Shown here one piece after another: positions 1-11,190 of a stretch of 64,000 bases of DNA. This DNA is from Cyprinodon diabolis. Taxonomy: Eukaryota > Chordata > Actinopteri > Cyprinodontiformes > Cyprinodontidae. Location: positions 29,387,337 to 29,451,336 of the forward strand of contig CM060069.1 of assembly GCA_030533445.1 (NCBI GenBank), written 5' to 3'. Within the stretch, counting starts at the first letter, position 1; each line of letters opens with the position of its first letter. Made by a program: the position numbers and the translations under genes. Below the pieces are notes generated by a model. It saw nothing but the letters and a program-made list of their open reading frames with translations, did no database searches and was not told the origin of the DNA.

Positions 1-293
1 GTTATCCCAGTTTTTGTTTTCCTTCCACCATTTCTGCTTTCACTTTCTGCTTGGGGGCAACAATCCATTAAGAGTCAGCATTTTCAGCACTGACCTTTTG
101 TGGATAACTCAGTGTTTACACTACATGAAAATGATGGTACAACAGTGCATCTTTGACCCCATCTAAGACGTACAGTCGGAGCTGAAGATGTTGAGCCTAG
201 ACAGCAAGCAGATAAGGCTTGCTTTCTGGCTGAGGGGCTGGGGGTGCTGATTCTATGGAATAATTGCTATTTTGAAGAGCTCCTCACTTCTAG

Positions 294-512
294 ACATAAT
301 GGCCTCTATGCTCTACTTCCTGAACTTAAGGCAACTCCTTTGTTTCCTATCTTTCATTACTGGATGAACTGATTAATCCAGGTGTGTCTAGCCATGGTTA
401 CTGAGGTCAGGCACACCTGGATTAATCAGTTCATCCAGTAGAAAAATACAGGAAACAAGTGAGCTGCCTTAGGTTCAGGAAGTAGTGCGGTTGTGCATAG
501 ATCCCATTATAT
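294..512. repeat. foldback (hairpin) repeat, MITE-like
   Basis: A perfect 29-bp inverted repeat (358-386 against 412-440, 25-base loop) is the core of a longer imperfect one. The outer arms 294-357 and 441-510 also pair, for example ACTTCCTGAAC on the left with its complement on the right. The whole could fold into one stem of about 95 bp. No clear target duplication was found, so the class is undetermined. Confidence 0.75.
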
Positions 513-967
513 AAAAAAATATATGCTTTAGTTTTGGTAGTTTTTTTAAGTTATTGGACTGATTTTAAGAGACCAAAATGGAAGAACAAAAAAAAAACAC
601 AAAAAGGGAAGTAAGCAGAAAAAGTCTCCTTTGGGGCCAGACGTTGGCAAAAACAACCTTGGGCTACAGCTGATTTACAAAAACCAGAGATGAAAAAGCT
701 AATTCTAGAAGGAGCTGAGATGAGATCTCACTTTTTTTGAGTGATTTTGTGCAACAAAATGTCATGCAGAAGTTGGGTTGTTGAGTCAAACCTTTCTCAA
801 GTCTTTGTTTTTGTTGCACCATTTGGGAAATTTTGGGATTTTCACTTTCACATATGGGTTGAGGCAAATCATGAGACTGTTTTCTAATAACTGTTTATTA
901 CAGTGTAATAAATGAATGTGGGTATATTAAGTTGTTCCTCAAGATGAAAGTTGTTCTCTTCTTTCAG
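513..967. other. no gene seen; part of slc46a2 upstream intron
   Basis: AT-rich sequence with A-runs. I see no exon of the transporter and no transposon ends. It is presumably intron, since the exon starting at 968 cannot be the first. Confidence 0.4.
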
Positions 968-3900
968 CTATTCTTAGAGCAATCAGTGCCTGTTTCTCAT
1001 GTGCCATGCAGGTGATGATGAGAGTGGAGTTGCTGTATGGGTTAGCTGGACTGGTGGGCAGCTTGGTGTCAGGTCATCTCTTCCTGCTCTACAGCTCCAG
1101 TTTGGGAAATGGAACCATCCTGCTCTCTGTGAGCACACTGCTGCATCTGCTCTGCCTCATATTCTCTGTTGTCCTGCTGAAGGTCAGTGAAACGCCATCA
1201 TCTCTCGGATTCAACAAAGCTTTGCGAGATGTTGAGAGCTGGCTGGATTGGTTTTCAGCTCTCCTCCAACATATTCTCCCAATTATGTGCCACTTAGTGT
1301 TGGTCAAGAAAAATAAAACTGAACTATTGCAAGATGTTACAATAGTCTGAGGAAAGTCTTCAGGGGTTTCATTTATCAAAGATTGCATGGGATTTATACT
1401 AAAATCCCACAAAATGACAGACAAAAAAAATATTTTAGATTTAACAAACTAGGGATGCACGATATAATCGGCCCCCTATGGGTATCGGCCTGTATCGGCC
1501 TTAAAACTGAATATCGGACATCGCCCACCCCACCGATATTTAACCCGATATTTGATCAGCTTCTGAGTTTCTAAAGTTTAAAAAAAAAAATAAATACTAC
1601 TTCTTCTTACTCAAAAACTTCTTTTTTACAGACTTAAAAACTTCTAAAGACGAGGGAAAAAATATTGATACATTAAAATATCACAATATCTTCATATGCT
1701 GATATATTGCCATTTAAAAACACCATATCAATCTCTTTTACTAATGAAATATTGCTATATGTCATCGTTATGCTACGAAATCCCCCGAAAATTCACGAAG
1801 TTTTGCCATATTTTTATATGTTGATATATTGACGCGGTATCGATCTATTTTAATAACAAAATCTCACAAGAATTTGCAAAATATCACGAGAGTTTGTAAC
1901 AGAACGGTGAAATTTCACGAGATTTTGAAAGTAAAATAGATCGATACCGCGTTTTTAAAAATCTATTTGATATCAGCATATGAAAATACACTCACCGGCC
2001 ACTTTATTAGGTACCCCATGCTAGTAACGGGTTTGACCCCCTTTTGCCTTCAGAACTGCCTCAATTCTTCGTGGCATAGATTCAACAAGGTGCTGGAAGC
2101 ATTCCTCAGGGAGTTTGGTCCATATTGACATGATGGCATCACACAGTTGCCGCAGATTTGTCGGCTGCACATCCATGATGCGAATCTCCCATTCCACCAC
2201 ATCCCAAAGATGCTCTATTGGATTGAGATCTGGTGACGGTGGAGGCCATTTGAGTACAGTGAACTCATTGACATGTTCAAGAAACCAGTCTGAGATGATT
2301 CCAGCTTTATGACATGGCGCATTATCCTGCTGAAAGTAGCCATCAGAAGTTGGGTACATTGTGGTCATAAAGGGATGGACATGGTCAGCAACAATACTCA
2401 GGTAGGCTGTGGCGTTGCAACGATGCTCAATTGGTACCAAGGGGCCCAAAGAGTGCCAAGAAAATATTCCCCACACCATGACACCACCACCACCAGCCTG
2501 AACCGTTGATACAAGGCAGGATGGATCCATGCTTTCATGTTGTAGACGCCAAATTCTGACCCTACCATCCGAATGTCGCAGCAGAAATTGAGACTCATTA
2601 GACCAGGCAATGTTTTTCCAATTTTCTATTGTCCAATTTCGATGAGCTTGTGAAAATTGTAGCCTCAGTTTCCTGTTCTTAGCTGAAAGGTGTGGCACCC
2701 AGTGTGGTCTTCTGCTGCTGTAGCCCATCTGCCTCAAAGTTCGACGTACTGTGCGTTCAGAGAGGCTCTTCTGCCCACCTTGGTTGTAACGGGTGGTTAT
2801 TTGAGTCACTGTTGCCCTTCTATCAGCTCGAACCAGTGTGGCCATTCTCCTCTGACCTCTGGCATCAACAAGGCATTTCCGCCCACAGAACTGCCGCTCA
2901 GTGGATGTTTTTTCTTTTTCGGACCATTCTCTGTAAACCCTAGAGATGGTTGTGCGTGAAAATCCCAGTAGATCAGCAGTTTCTGAAATACTCAGACCAG
3001 CCCTTCTGGCACCAACAATCATGCCACGTTCAAAGTCACTCAAATCACCTTTCTTCCCTGTACTGATGCTCGGTTTGAACTGCAGGAAATTGTCTTCACC
3101 ATGTCTACATGCCTAAATGCACTGAGTTGCCGCCGTGTGATTGGCTGCTTAGAAATTAAGTGTTAACGAGCAGTTGGACAGGTGTACCTAATAAAGTGGC
3201 CGGTGAGTGTATATTTGAGTATATTATTTTTCAAAGTGTCAGAAATGGCAAATAACAAAACTGCTATTTTCAATGACTACCTATTTTTGTCCAGCTTTAA
3301 CATCAGTATCGATATTGGTTATCGGCTACATGAGTTTTAAAATATCGGCATATCGGATATCGGCCAAAATCCCAATATCGTGCATCCCTATAACAAACCT
3401 AGTGTGCAAAAACAAAAAAAAGCAATTTCCTCGATACATCCCACCTTATAGAACTAGAGTGTTTCCAAGGCTCCTCCTCACACTCAGCCATCCACCTCCC
3501 CACATTCAACTAACAAGTATTGCATGTGTATTAAAATGAGCCAGCTGATCGGTGTTATTCCATGGTTACCTATAGCAACCATGGAAAAAAGTGCCGTTAA
3601 ACCAAAGCAGAATGATTCTTTGGTGACTGAGGTGGGGAGTCAGATACATATGTTTTGTAGGTAGCCACAGTGGTGTCGTGACAATTTAAAGGAAGTATTA
3701 TGAATGGAAACAGATCCTGATGGCTGGACTGATTCTAACACTGATATCCAAGGTGGCAGGCAGAGTTACGCCTCACATTGACTCTTATATTTTATTTTTA
3801 TGGATAAATTCACAGGATTATCTTGTTTCTAAAGGTTGCTATGGGCTGAGAGTAAATTAAATATTGATTAGACCTGCAGTGGTTAGAAGCTGTAGTAAAG

Positions 3901-6900
3901 GAATCAAATAAAAATGATGAAAATTTGGATAAGCTGCCCTTTAAACTAACTATGATATTTAATATTAAATCTCATATTAATATTCTTCAACTGTGAAAGA
4001 ATAACGGAACAAAATCATCAAACGTACTGATCATCAATCAGTACGTTTGTTACAAAAAAAGAGAATATATATATATATATATGTATATGTATATATATAT
4101 GTAAAAAAAAAAGTTCTTCTGTAACACATTTATGAAAAACATTAGTAGAAACATGTTTTGTTTCAGCACAATTATACAGCATTAATTCTGATGGAAGCTC
4201 TAACTCTTGCTTTTTAACTGATGAACATACTGATTTAATTTTTTACCTTTTTCACTTACATTTCTAACTTGTTAACGTAACTTATTAACTTGAGGTTGGC
4301 AAAAATAGTAACTTTCCCCATATGTGAGTTGCTCATAGGCTTTTTTATGTGTCCTGTTACCATGTTTAGTTATGTTATGTTTCAGCCCCAATTGGATGTT
4401 TGATGCTGATGAGAACTTTGATCTATGATTAATGTTTTAAATGCGGTGATATTGAAGGTCTGAGGTTCTACTCTGGCTTTAATTCTTCTCAACATCGTTT
4501 GCACACCAAGTTTGTTTTTTAAAATATCCAACCTTTGTGTGGAAAGTTAAATCCACAGGTTTTGGCCCCGTTTTTGTGTGTTCACAAGCTTGGAAATCAG
4601 ACCCCAGGTCAGTGTTGGATTCCGATTCTCTTCCAACCTCTTATTGATCAGATACTTTGCCTTTTCATCGCATTTCAAGGTGAAACAGAGGAGCAGCGTG
4701 GACTCAGAGGAAAGCTACCACCTCCTCTCTCACGCCTCCCGTAACGCCCATCTCATCAGTACTTCCAGTCGGATAAACGTGCTGAGTGTGGTTCTTCTGT
4801 TCGTGGCGGCCTTTCTCTATGACTTTGCTGTGGGCGGAGCCATTGAGATCCTGGGCTCCTTTGTATTGAAATCACCCCTCAGCTGGAATGCCACACAAGT
4901 AACATTAGCTGCTTTTTTAGATTTTCACATCCTTCTTTTTTTTTTTTTTATTATTATTTGCTCCTAACTCAATATTTTTTTTCTTAATTCATCTGTCAGC
5001 CTGTTTTAGTTTCTTTTTTCACGTTCCCTACAGGTGGGGTACGGAAATGCTGCAGGATGCTTGATTTTCCTCACCAGTTTCATCGGCGTCATTGTGTTCC
5101 GAAAATGTGTCGGCGATGAAACGATGATCCTGATTGGCATGCTGTCGTTTGCTTTAGGCATCTACGTCATGTCTTTCGCCACCACGACCTCCGTGTTTTA
5201 CATAGGTGAGATCTCTGACCTGCAAATTGGAACCTAAAGGTATAGTGGAGAATTTTCACGACTTAGAAAGACCCGCCCCCACTTAAAAAAAAATTGCACA
5301 TGCACGACCCTGTAGCCGCTTCCGAGAGGGAACACCTTTTAAACGCGTGCAAGAGCATGCAGTAGCCCATTTCTCCTCATCCATGCTCCATCTTAAAAGT
5401 TGCTGTTTGCATCGCTCATACAAGCTTACTTTCCAAAAGAAGATTTGCACTTTTGCCACTATGTCAGGCTCACAACCAGTAAGTAAAAACGGGAACATAT
5501 CATGAAACATATCACCAGAATAATTGACAAATTAGGAGAACCACGTTTTGATAATCCACCCGGGAAAAAAAAATCCTCTACTATAGATTTAATGTGACAT
5601 CTATAGCAGGGAAAGCTGCTGGGATGTCGACATTACGCTGCTTCTTGGCTTTAGAAGTGACTTTAGGAGTTAGTCTGAGCAACATTCTACCTCATGTCCA
5701 ATTTGGTTATTTGCACATTTCAAAAACAGAGACAAAAAGGAGAAGTGGGATTAATCTGAAACCATAAAGTCTCCCCACTCATATTTCTAGGCCGTTTCAA
5801 AAAATTACAGCCATTCAGTCACAAAGCCTTTATATCTGAAGAAGTCTGTTCTTCATGGTGCTTTCATTTTGACGCACTAAAATATAGATTATTGACCTAA
5901 TCTCGACAGGGATTAATTATGTGATAAAATAAAATGATTTGTTTTAAATAAAGAAAAATAAATTAACAAGACTGAGGTTTTGGGTCGGAAACTTTTGTTG
6001 GTAAACAATCAGCATATCTGTGTTCTAAAACTCAATTGTGAAAGTTTATTTTTGGATTTTAAATTTTGAAATGTTTTGTAATGTTAATATAATAGTAGTA
6101 TTGATATGCTGTATAACTAAACAGCTCATAAAAATGTTTTTAACACCAAAAATGAAAGATTAGACATGATGTTCAAGTTTAGAAAATGCATTAAAATGAA
6201 ATTGAAGATCATCCCTTAAGGATGATGTTTTGACCCTCACATGAGGGGATTTCACTGGTTTAGAAGTAAAAGACTGTAGCACTGCTTTTCATGATCATTC
6301 TCACACCCTGAGAAAATATGTTTTATATAACCAATGAATCAGTAAATCAGAATATTAAAGTCGATTTATTTCAGTCAAAAACATTTCAAAAGCTTTAAAC
6401 CATTAACCAATGCCTGGATTAACACATTCCAAGCATTGATTTCTGCTGTCTTACAACTAATGATGAGAAAAAGAATATAAAAAAATAACAATAATGAGTT
6501 TTTTATTCAGAAATTTTGGACTCAAATACTTATATTACAAAGGACAACTTTAAAGGAACATAAGTATTCAGTCTACTGTAGCCAAGCCTGTTATTGGAAA
6601 GTTAAGTGGAAGGAAAAAGTGGGTGAGAAAAGAAGTGAACAAGCAACAATGATAAACTTAAAGTTTAAGAAAACTCAGTAGGCAAAAATATGATACCCTG
6701 TTAAATAGGAACACATATGAACTGCCCTGATATTATTTTACCTTTCCTGTTATTTTCTAATATTTGAGATGAAACTGTTTTTATTAGTGTAGCTGCATGG
6801 CTGTTATAGTGCTTAGCTTAAAACTGCTACCTGTATTAGCAAGCTGTGCTGCAATGCTAACAGTTCTGTGTGTGCAAACTAGAACAAGAACAAATCTGGC

Positions 6901-8944
6901 ATTAGCTTGTTTTCTTCCTTATTACAGTCTTATCTCAATTAAGCTTGCAGTTCATGTTTCATAAAATATTTTTCACTTTTTGTGTTTTTAGGTCAACACT
7001 TTTAACCTGATAGCATATATAAGGACATGCTAGCTAGGTTGCTTAGTGTAGCTTGCTGTGGCTCAATTTATCGACAATTTTAAGAATCTTAATTAAACAT
7101 TGCTCAATACGTATCTAAAGAAACATAAAGTAATGCTGGTTTAGTTATTGTGTCTCCAATAAGGGGTGAAAGAAGCCAGCTTTGTAGCAGTGGGGTGACA
7201 TTTCAGGGAAGAGGAACCTTTACTAATCAGTCCTTGTTTCTCTCCACAGCGCGCTCATTAAACCTCTTTGCGCTCATCCCCATGCCAACGATCAGGTCTG
7301 TGGTCTCGCAGCTGGTCCCTATGTCCTATTGTGGTAAGTTTCCAATCTGTGCTATGTGTGACGGTATCACCCCTTCCTAAAAACACAATTCACATAAATT
7401 CACTTGTAGAAAATCAGAATTATCCAACACTTTTAAACTATTCACTGTATAGGACAACATCTAAGATATAAGATAAGAGCTTAAGGACAGGGGACACTCA
7501 TTTGAGGACCAGAATGTTCACATTTTTGACAGAGAAGACAGGTGGTTTGAAAGGGGTGTGAAGGAAGCCATTTATGTTAAGAAAGAAAAACTAACTTTAA
7601 ACAGAGGGGGTGGACTCAGTTTTCAGCTCTCAAAAACCTTCAATGCAGCGATAGAGTAGATTCCTTCCCGCAATCATTTCAACCCCAGAGTCCAATGCAG
7701 GGGACAAAACATCTTGCCCCTAACGACCCCCCTTTCAGAGGCATAACCCAGTATTGGGTATTGCAGGCTAACAGAAAAACAACTCCCCATTCCTAAGGGC
7801 CATTCTTCCGATTCAATCTGCATGTTTTCTAAGCCAAAACAAGTTTTTGGCTATGTTATAATGCTTCGAACTCAACGCTAATTCTGACATTTTGAAGCGT
7901 AACATCTTCAAACCTAGAAACCAAGTCCAGTGGATTGTTTTTTTTTTTTTTACTTTTTTGGTATGACAATGACCTGGATGACTGAAAATCTTCACCAGCA
8001 AGAAAAGATAAGATAGACTTTATTGATCTCACAGTGGAGAAATTCACTTGTCACATCAGCTCAATAGTCAAAACAAGGTGCCATTGGGTATATACATACA
8101 GTGTGTCACCAATTTATATTTATATATATATAAACAGCTACAGTATCTTATGAGGTCTTATATGAGCCCTTTAAAAGCTGGTTTATATGCACCTAACTCC
8201 CACTACAGAAGTAAGCAAACCTTTATAGGGTTAAATAACAGGGGGTCAGGCTTTTTGTATGCCATTTCAGTTACAGTTTCAGTTAACTTGTGTACACACA
8301 GCCTTTGGGAAAATCTCTGCAGAAAATACTTTCATTTCCTGGAAGACTGACCGGTCCTGTAATGCTGGTCTGTCCAGTTCATGTCTTTATCGTACAGCAA
8401 ACACTGAGACACACCATGACACAGCCTTTGTTCATCCATCTAGGTAGAAATCTCTTTCACCATGTGATAAAGACTGTAAATGGTCATTGAACACACCCTC
8501 CTGTGTATTTATTTTAGGATTTCATTCTTTGATGTGATCCCCTGCACATTTGCTGCCTGATATCTATTTTTTTATTGATTGATTGACTTTATTGATAACA
8601 CAGTGGAGAAATTTACTTTTTTTTTTGGCTTCCATTAGGTATGGCTCTCACGCTGCTGGAGATGACCCTTAAAGTGGCCGGTGTTGCCTACATTCCCACC
8701 TTCACCAAAATCTATCAAAGCTCTCTCAACTGGCTCCCAGGCTTGGTCTTTTTGATCTCCAGCATCATCACTGTACTTGCGATGATACCCATCAGGTACG
8801 CCCCATCTACAGCTACTGAGTAAACTGTATCCGATGAACCCTTTGTGTCTCATTCTCACCGATTCTCTCTGTGCCGTTTCCTGAAGCATCGTCGGCTACA
8901 TTTCGGCTCAGAACAAGCAGTTCGTGAGGATTCAGGGAGACTGA
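968..8944 (+). CDS. slc46a2: slc46a2-like MFS transporter, 3' exons only (5' end outside window)
   Basis: This is the C-terminal part of a solute carrier 46 protein, a 12-helix major-facilitator transporter. SLC46A2 (TSCOT) is known from thymic epithelium and has been linked to uptake of muropeptides. The visible exons are 968-1182, 4680-4898, 5034-5205, 7250-7333, 8639-8795 and 8887-8944 (TGA stop). All have GT-AG borders and consistent phases, giving about 301 residues. Diagnostic stretches I recognise from SLC46A2 rather than SLC46A1 or A3 are the VGYGNAAG start of exon 5034, FYIARSLNLFALIP across the 5205/7250 junction, and IPISIVGY near the end. Several hydrophobic helices are evident in each exon. 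The first visible exon has two possible acceptors: a strong pyrimidine tract before 968, or CAG at 1009-1011. I chose 968 provisionally. The neighbouring snx30 supports orthology. Human protein length is about 475, so roughly the first 170 residues lie upstream of the window. Confidence 0.88.
1989..3209 (-). mobile_element. Tc1/mariner element (DD36E spacing), near full length
   Basis: Inverted ends begin CACTCACCGGCCACTTTATT at 1989, with the complement ending at 3209. Both sides have the TA target dinucleotide (1987-1988, 3210-3211). The 1221-bp element carries one transposase reading frame on the minus strand and sits inside the hAT element 1450-3390, so it arrived later. Confidence 0.92.
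2021..3043 (-). pseudogene. Tc1-like transposase, uninterrupted but probably inactive
   Basis: The frame is open for about 340 codons, close to full length. The N-terminal half has paired helix-turn-helix sequence (SISETADLLGFSRTTISRVY). The catalytic DDE half shows AWSNESQF, FQQDNAPCH and [12 protein letters not shown]. The first catalytic aspartate of the usual WSDES motif is an asparagine here. The other two acids are present, with 36 residues between them. The frame extends upstream of 3043 without an ATG at the expected start; the first ATG is at 3022 (GMIVGARR). Both changes suggest a dead copy. It cuts DNA in its active relatives; here it is only a relic in an intron. Confidence 0.88.
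4020..4048. repeat. small perfect hairpin
   Basis: AAACGTACTGAT (4020-4031) and its complement (4037-4048) form a 12-bp stem with a 5-base loop in an slc46a2 intron. Significance unknown. Confidence 0.6.
4064..4102. repeat. TA/TG dinucleotide microsatellite
   Basis: Alternating AT with two TGTA interruptions, about 39 bases. Confidence 0.9.
5238..5588. mobile_element. TTAA-flanked MITE, family TATAGTGGA, copy 1
   Basis: Ends AGGTATAGTGGAG at 5238 and the inverted CTACTATAG near 5588 match those of the copy at 44417-44801. The right flank is TTAA (5589-5592); the left is CTAA, one change from TTAA. The interior resembles the other copy in reverse order and encodes nothing recognisable. Confidence 0.65.
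7490..7995 (+). pseudogene. Penelope-like retroelement, 3' fragment (end of GIY-YIG endonuclease region)
   Basis: Reading from 7493, a frame of about 55 codons shows GHSFEDQNVHIFDRED, RWFERGVKEAIYVKKEK and LNRGGGL, then a TAG. I recognise this as the C-terminal tail of the reverse-transcriptase/GIY-YIG polyprotein of fish Penelope elements. The sequence after the stop matches the second copy at 18260-18847. It is 5'-truncated, as these elements usually are. It lies in an slc46a2 intron. Confidence 0.75.
8004..8160 (+). repeat. dispersed retroelement tail (GACTTTATTGATC...CAGTGGAGAAATT)
   Basis: The motif GACTTTATTGATCTCACAGT followed by GGAGAAATTCACTTG recurs at 8585-8622 and, inverted, at 32786-32851. 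It resembles the 3' ends of common fish non-LTR elements; the exact family is not identified. Confidence 0.5.
8570..8622 (+). repeat. second copy of the same dispersed tail
   Basis: GACTTTATTGATAACACAGT followed by GGAGAAATTTAC, just upstream of the slc46a2 exon at 8639. Its T-rich end supplies part of that exon's pyrimidine tract. Confidence 0.5.
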
Positions 8945-11190
8945 AGAAGCAGCACAAATACAAGCAGTGAGTTCTTTTCTAAAACAAGCCAACTGGGAAA
9001 TGAGACTTTAAGGGAAATGTTAACATGCCACTTCCTCAAATGTTGGAGCTAAAACAGGGTGTTTTTTATACTTGCCTAAACGGCCTTAAGTAACATTCAA
9101 TGTGGTGTATAAAGGCTTGCATGGACACTTAACATGAATAAGCCAAACCCATATGACAAATAAAAAGTCCAATGTTGTTGAAACGATTTCAAAGGTTCGG
9201 GCAAAGGGGGTTTAATCAGACGATGACTTCTTGTTAAAAAAGCAGAAGTGCGTTTTAAAAAATGCCTTGTGTCTGCTATTTTCAACACTTTGGAGATCAC
9301 CACTCAGAGTATTGCATGAGGTCACCTAATGTTTGCCTTCATTACGCTCTCCTTTCGCCATTAGTTTTATGTCGTAAACCAGATTTCAGCAGCTTTTTGC
9401 TTTGTTTCCCTTTTTAGATTTCTTCATTGGAAACATGCATTACAGTTTGGCAGGAGTTGGGAAAAGCTAAGGTGATGCTGTGTTTTATTTAAACACATAA
9501 ACTTCCTTGGGTTCCCTAAGCTGGAATTCTGGTCTGGGCACAGCAACAATTAAATTCACTTTTAGTCAGAAGAAACGTGGGAAAACAAAACCACCCCTTT
9601 AAACCTTAATCTACCTAATCTAGCTATAGACGTCCATGTTGTTACATGTTTAGTACATGATGACTTGGTGGAATCAGCATCTTGGGGATCGTATTCTTAG
9701 GTATAGATTTATATAAACAAAACATGTGGAAAACTGAGGCCAGTTTCTGATCTCTGGTTTCCTTAAACTGACTTTTTTTGTTTTTTTTTATCCTCCTGTT
9801 ACACTATTTATGTGAGGACGTTGAAAAGTCAAAGTTATTACAAAGCTGATAATCCAAGCTGTCTTCTCATATTGGTACATGATAGATTAAGCAGCACTGA
9901 TCATCACAAAATTCTTTTTTTATATATATAATCCTGAGAGAATTTTAAAGCTTTACCTTTCCAGAATGTAGCCAATTGTGTTCGAAATTGGCTGCTCACA
10001 CTGAGCCTGGTTCTGCTGGAGGTTTCTTCTTGTTAAAAGGGAGTTTTTCCTCTCCACTGTCACTACAAGCATGCTTAGTGTGAGGGATTGCCTTAGAGTC
10101 AAGGAGTCGATGCAATCAACTGATTTTCCTTAGATAGAAAACTTTGAATCAATTTGACTGTATGATCTGTTGAACTGTAAAGTGCCTTCGGATAAAATGT
10201 TTTGTGAATTGGTGCTATAGAAATAAACTGAATTGACTAAATTTTATTGTTCTAAATTGCAAATTTTAAAGACTGAGATTTATAAACTCAACAGGGAAAA
10301 AATAAACAATTTTATTTGTACTTGTCGGTTTCAGCCTTCCTGCTATTCGTTGGGCTTTATTTGGGAAAACAGCAGCTTTGTGATTCGTCTGTTTTTTATT
10401 GAACAAATCCCAGTAACAACCCCCAGCCAGAAAAGGGCTGCTAAGGTGATCTGTTCATTTAGGTACGAGGCTTTCTCTGACTGGAGCCTTATTTTCTTTT
10501 TTGGTCAATTTCAGAAGGCAGGTCATCAATGAATCATTTCTGATCTCAGGCCAGTTTCTCTTTGCAGGATCATTTTTTGCTATTAGGAAATTCAAATTAC
10601 AGGACAACCTCTGCTTCCCAAAAACTAAAGATTTGATGTATGGATCTAGAGACAGAATTAATAATAAGGGACAATAATGACATCATATGCTGGCATATGA
10701 AGCTCTACCCAAAGGTCATTTCAGTTTGGTGAATCCAAACTAGTTAAGACACATATTCTATGTTTGTGTTGATTTTTAAACAAGGTATTATGACTGCATC
10801 TTTTAATGGATTTTTTTTTTTTTAACAAAGTTATCAAAAAATATACTTTGCTTTTCTGCAACACTTGGTTTTTTAATAGTTTACATTAATGACATGCTTT
10901 TATTCTGACATACTTGTGCTTTTTAGGTTCGACTTTTTATACTTGATCAGTTTGCACTTAACTTAGGTGAAAGGGATTATTACCTCTTTACAAAAATAGG
11001 CGTAGGATTTTTCTATAATCATATGGACCTTGTTGAAGCATTTAAAGTTTTTTTTTATTATTTTGTTTATATTCAGTATTTGTAATTGCGTAAGTTTACT
11101 GATACACTACAGAATGTTTTTACTGTTCATGCAACTGCTGTATTTTTACACATTTCTATGTAAATAAAAGTTTTAAGGAATTAAATATAA
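8945..11190 (+). other. slc46a2 3' UTR (probable), with polyadenylation signal
   Basis: No coding exon is visible here after the TGA at 8942-8944. AATAAA at 11163-11168 is followed by a T/G-rich stretch (11200-11215), which fits a poly(A) site and implies a 3' UTR of about 2.2 kb. The UTR would include a dispersed retroelement tail (9990-10246), which carries its own earlier AATAAA. The exact end is an inference; transcript reads would settle it. Confidence 0.45.
9990..10246 (+). repeat. common fish dispersed repeat tail
   Basis: Contains CTGAGCCTGGTTCTGCTGGA, GGGAGTTTTTCCTCTCCACT and a terminal AATAAACTGAATTGA, a set I recognise from a very abundant fish retroelement tail. Family name uncertain. 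It lies in the slc46a2 3' UTR region. Confidence 0.6.

Larger units (their letters stand above)
1450..3390. mobile_element. hAT-type element with 8-bp target duplication, interrupted by a Tc1-like element
   Basis: Termini TAGGGATGCACGAT at 1450 and ATCGTGCATCCCTA ending at 3390 are inverted copies. They are flanked by the exact 8-bp duplication TAACAAAC (1442-1449 and 3391-3398), as made by hAT transposases. The element's own sequence (1450-1988 and 3210-3390, about 720 bases) has no transposase, so it is non-autonomous. It carries an internal 19-bp perfect inverted repeat (1833-1851 against 1933-1951). It lies in an intron of slc46a2. Confidence 0.88.
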
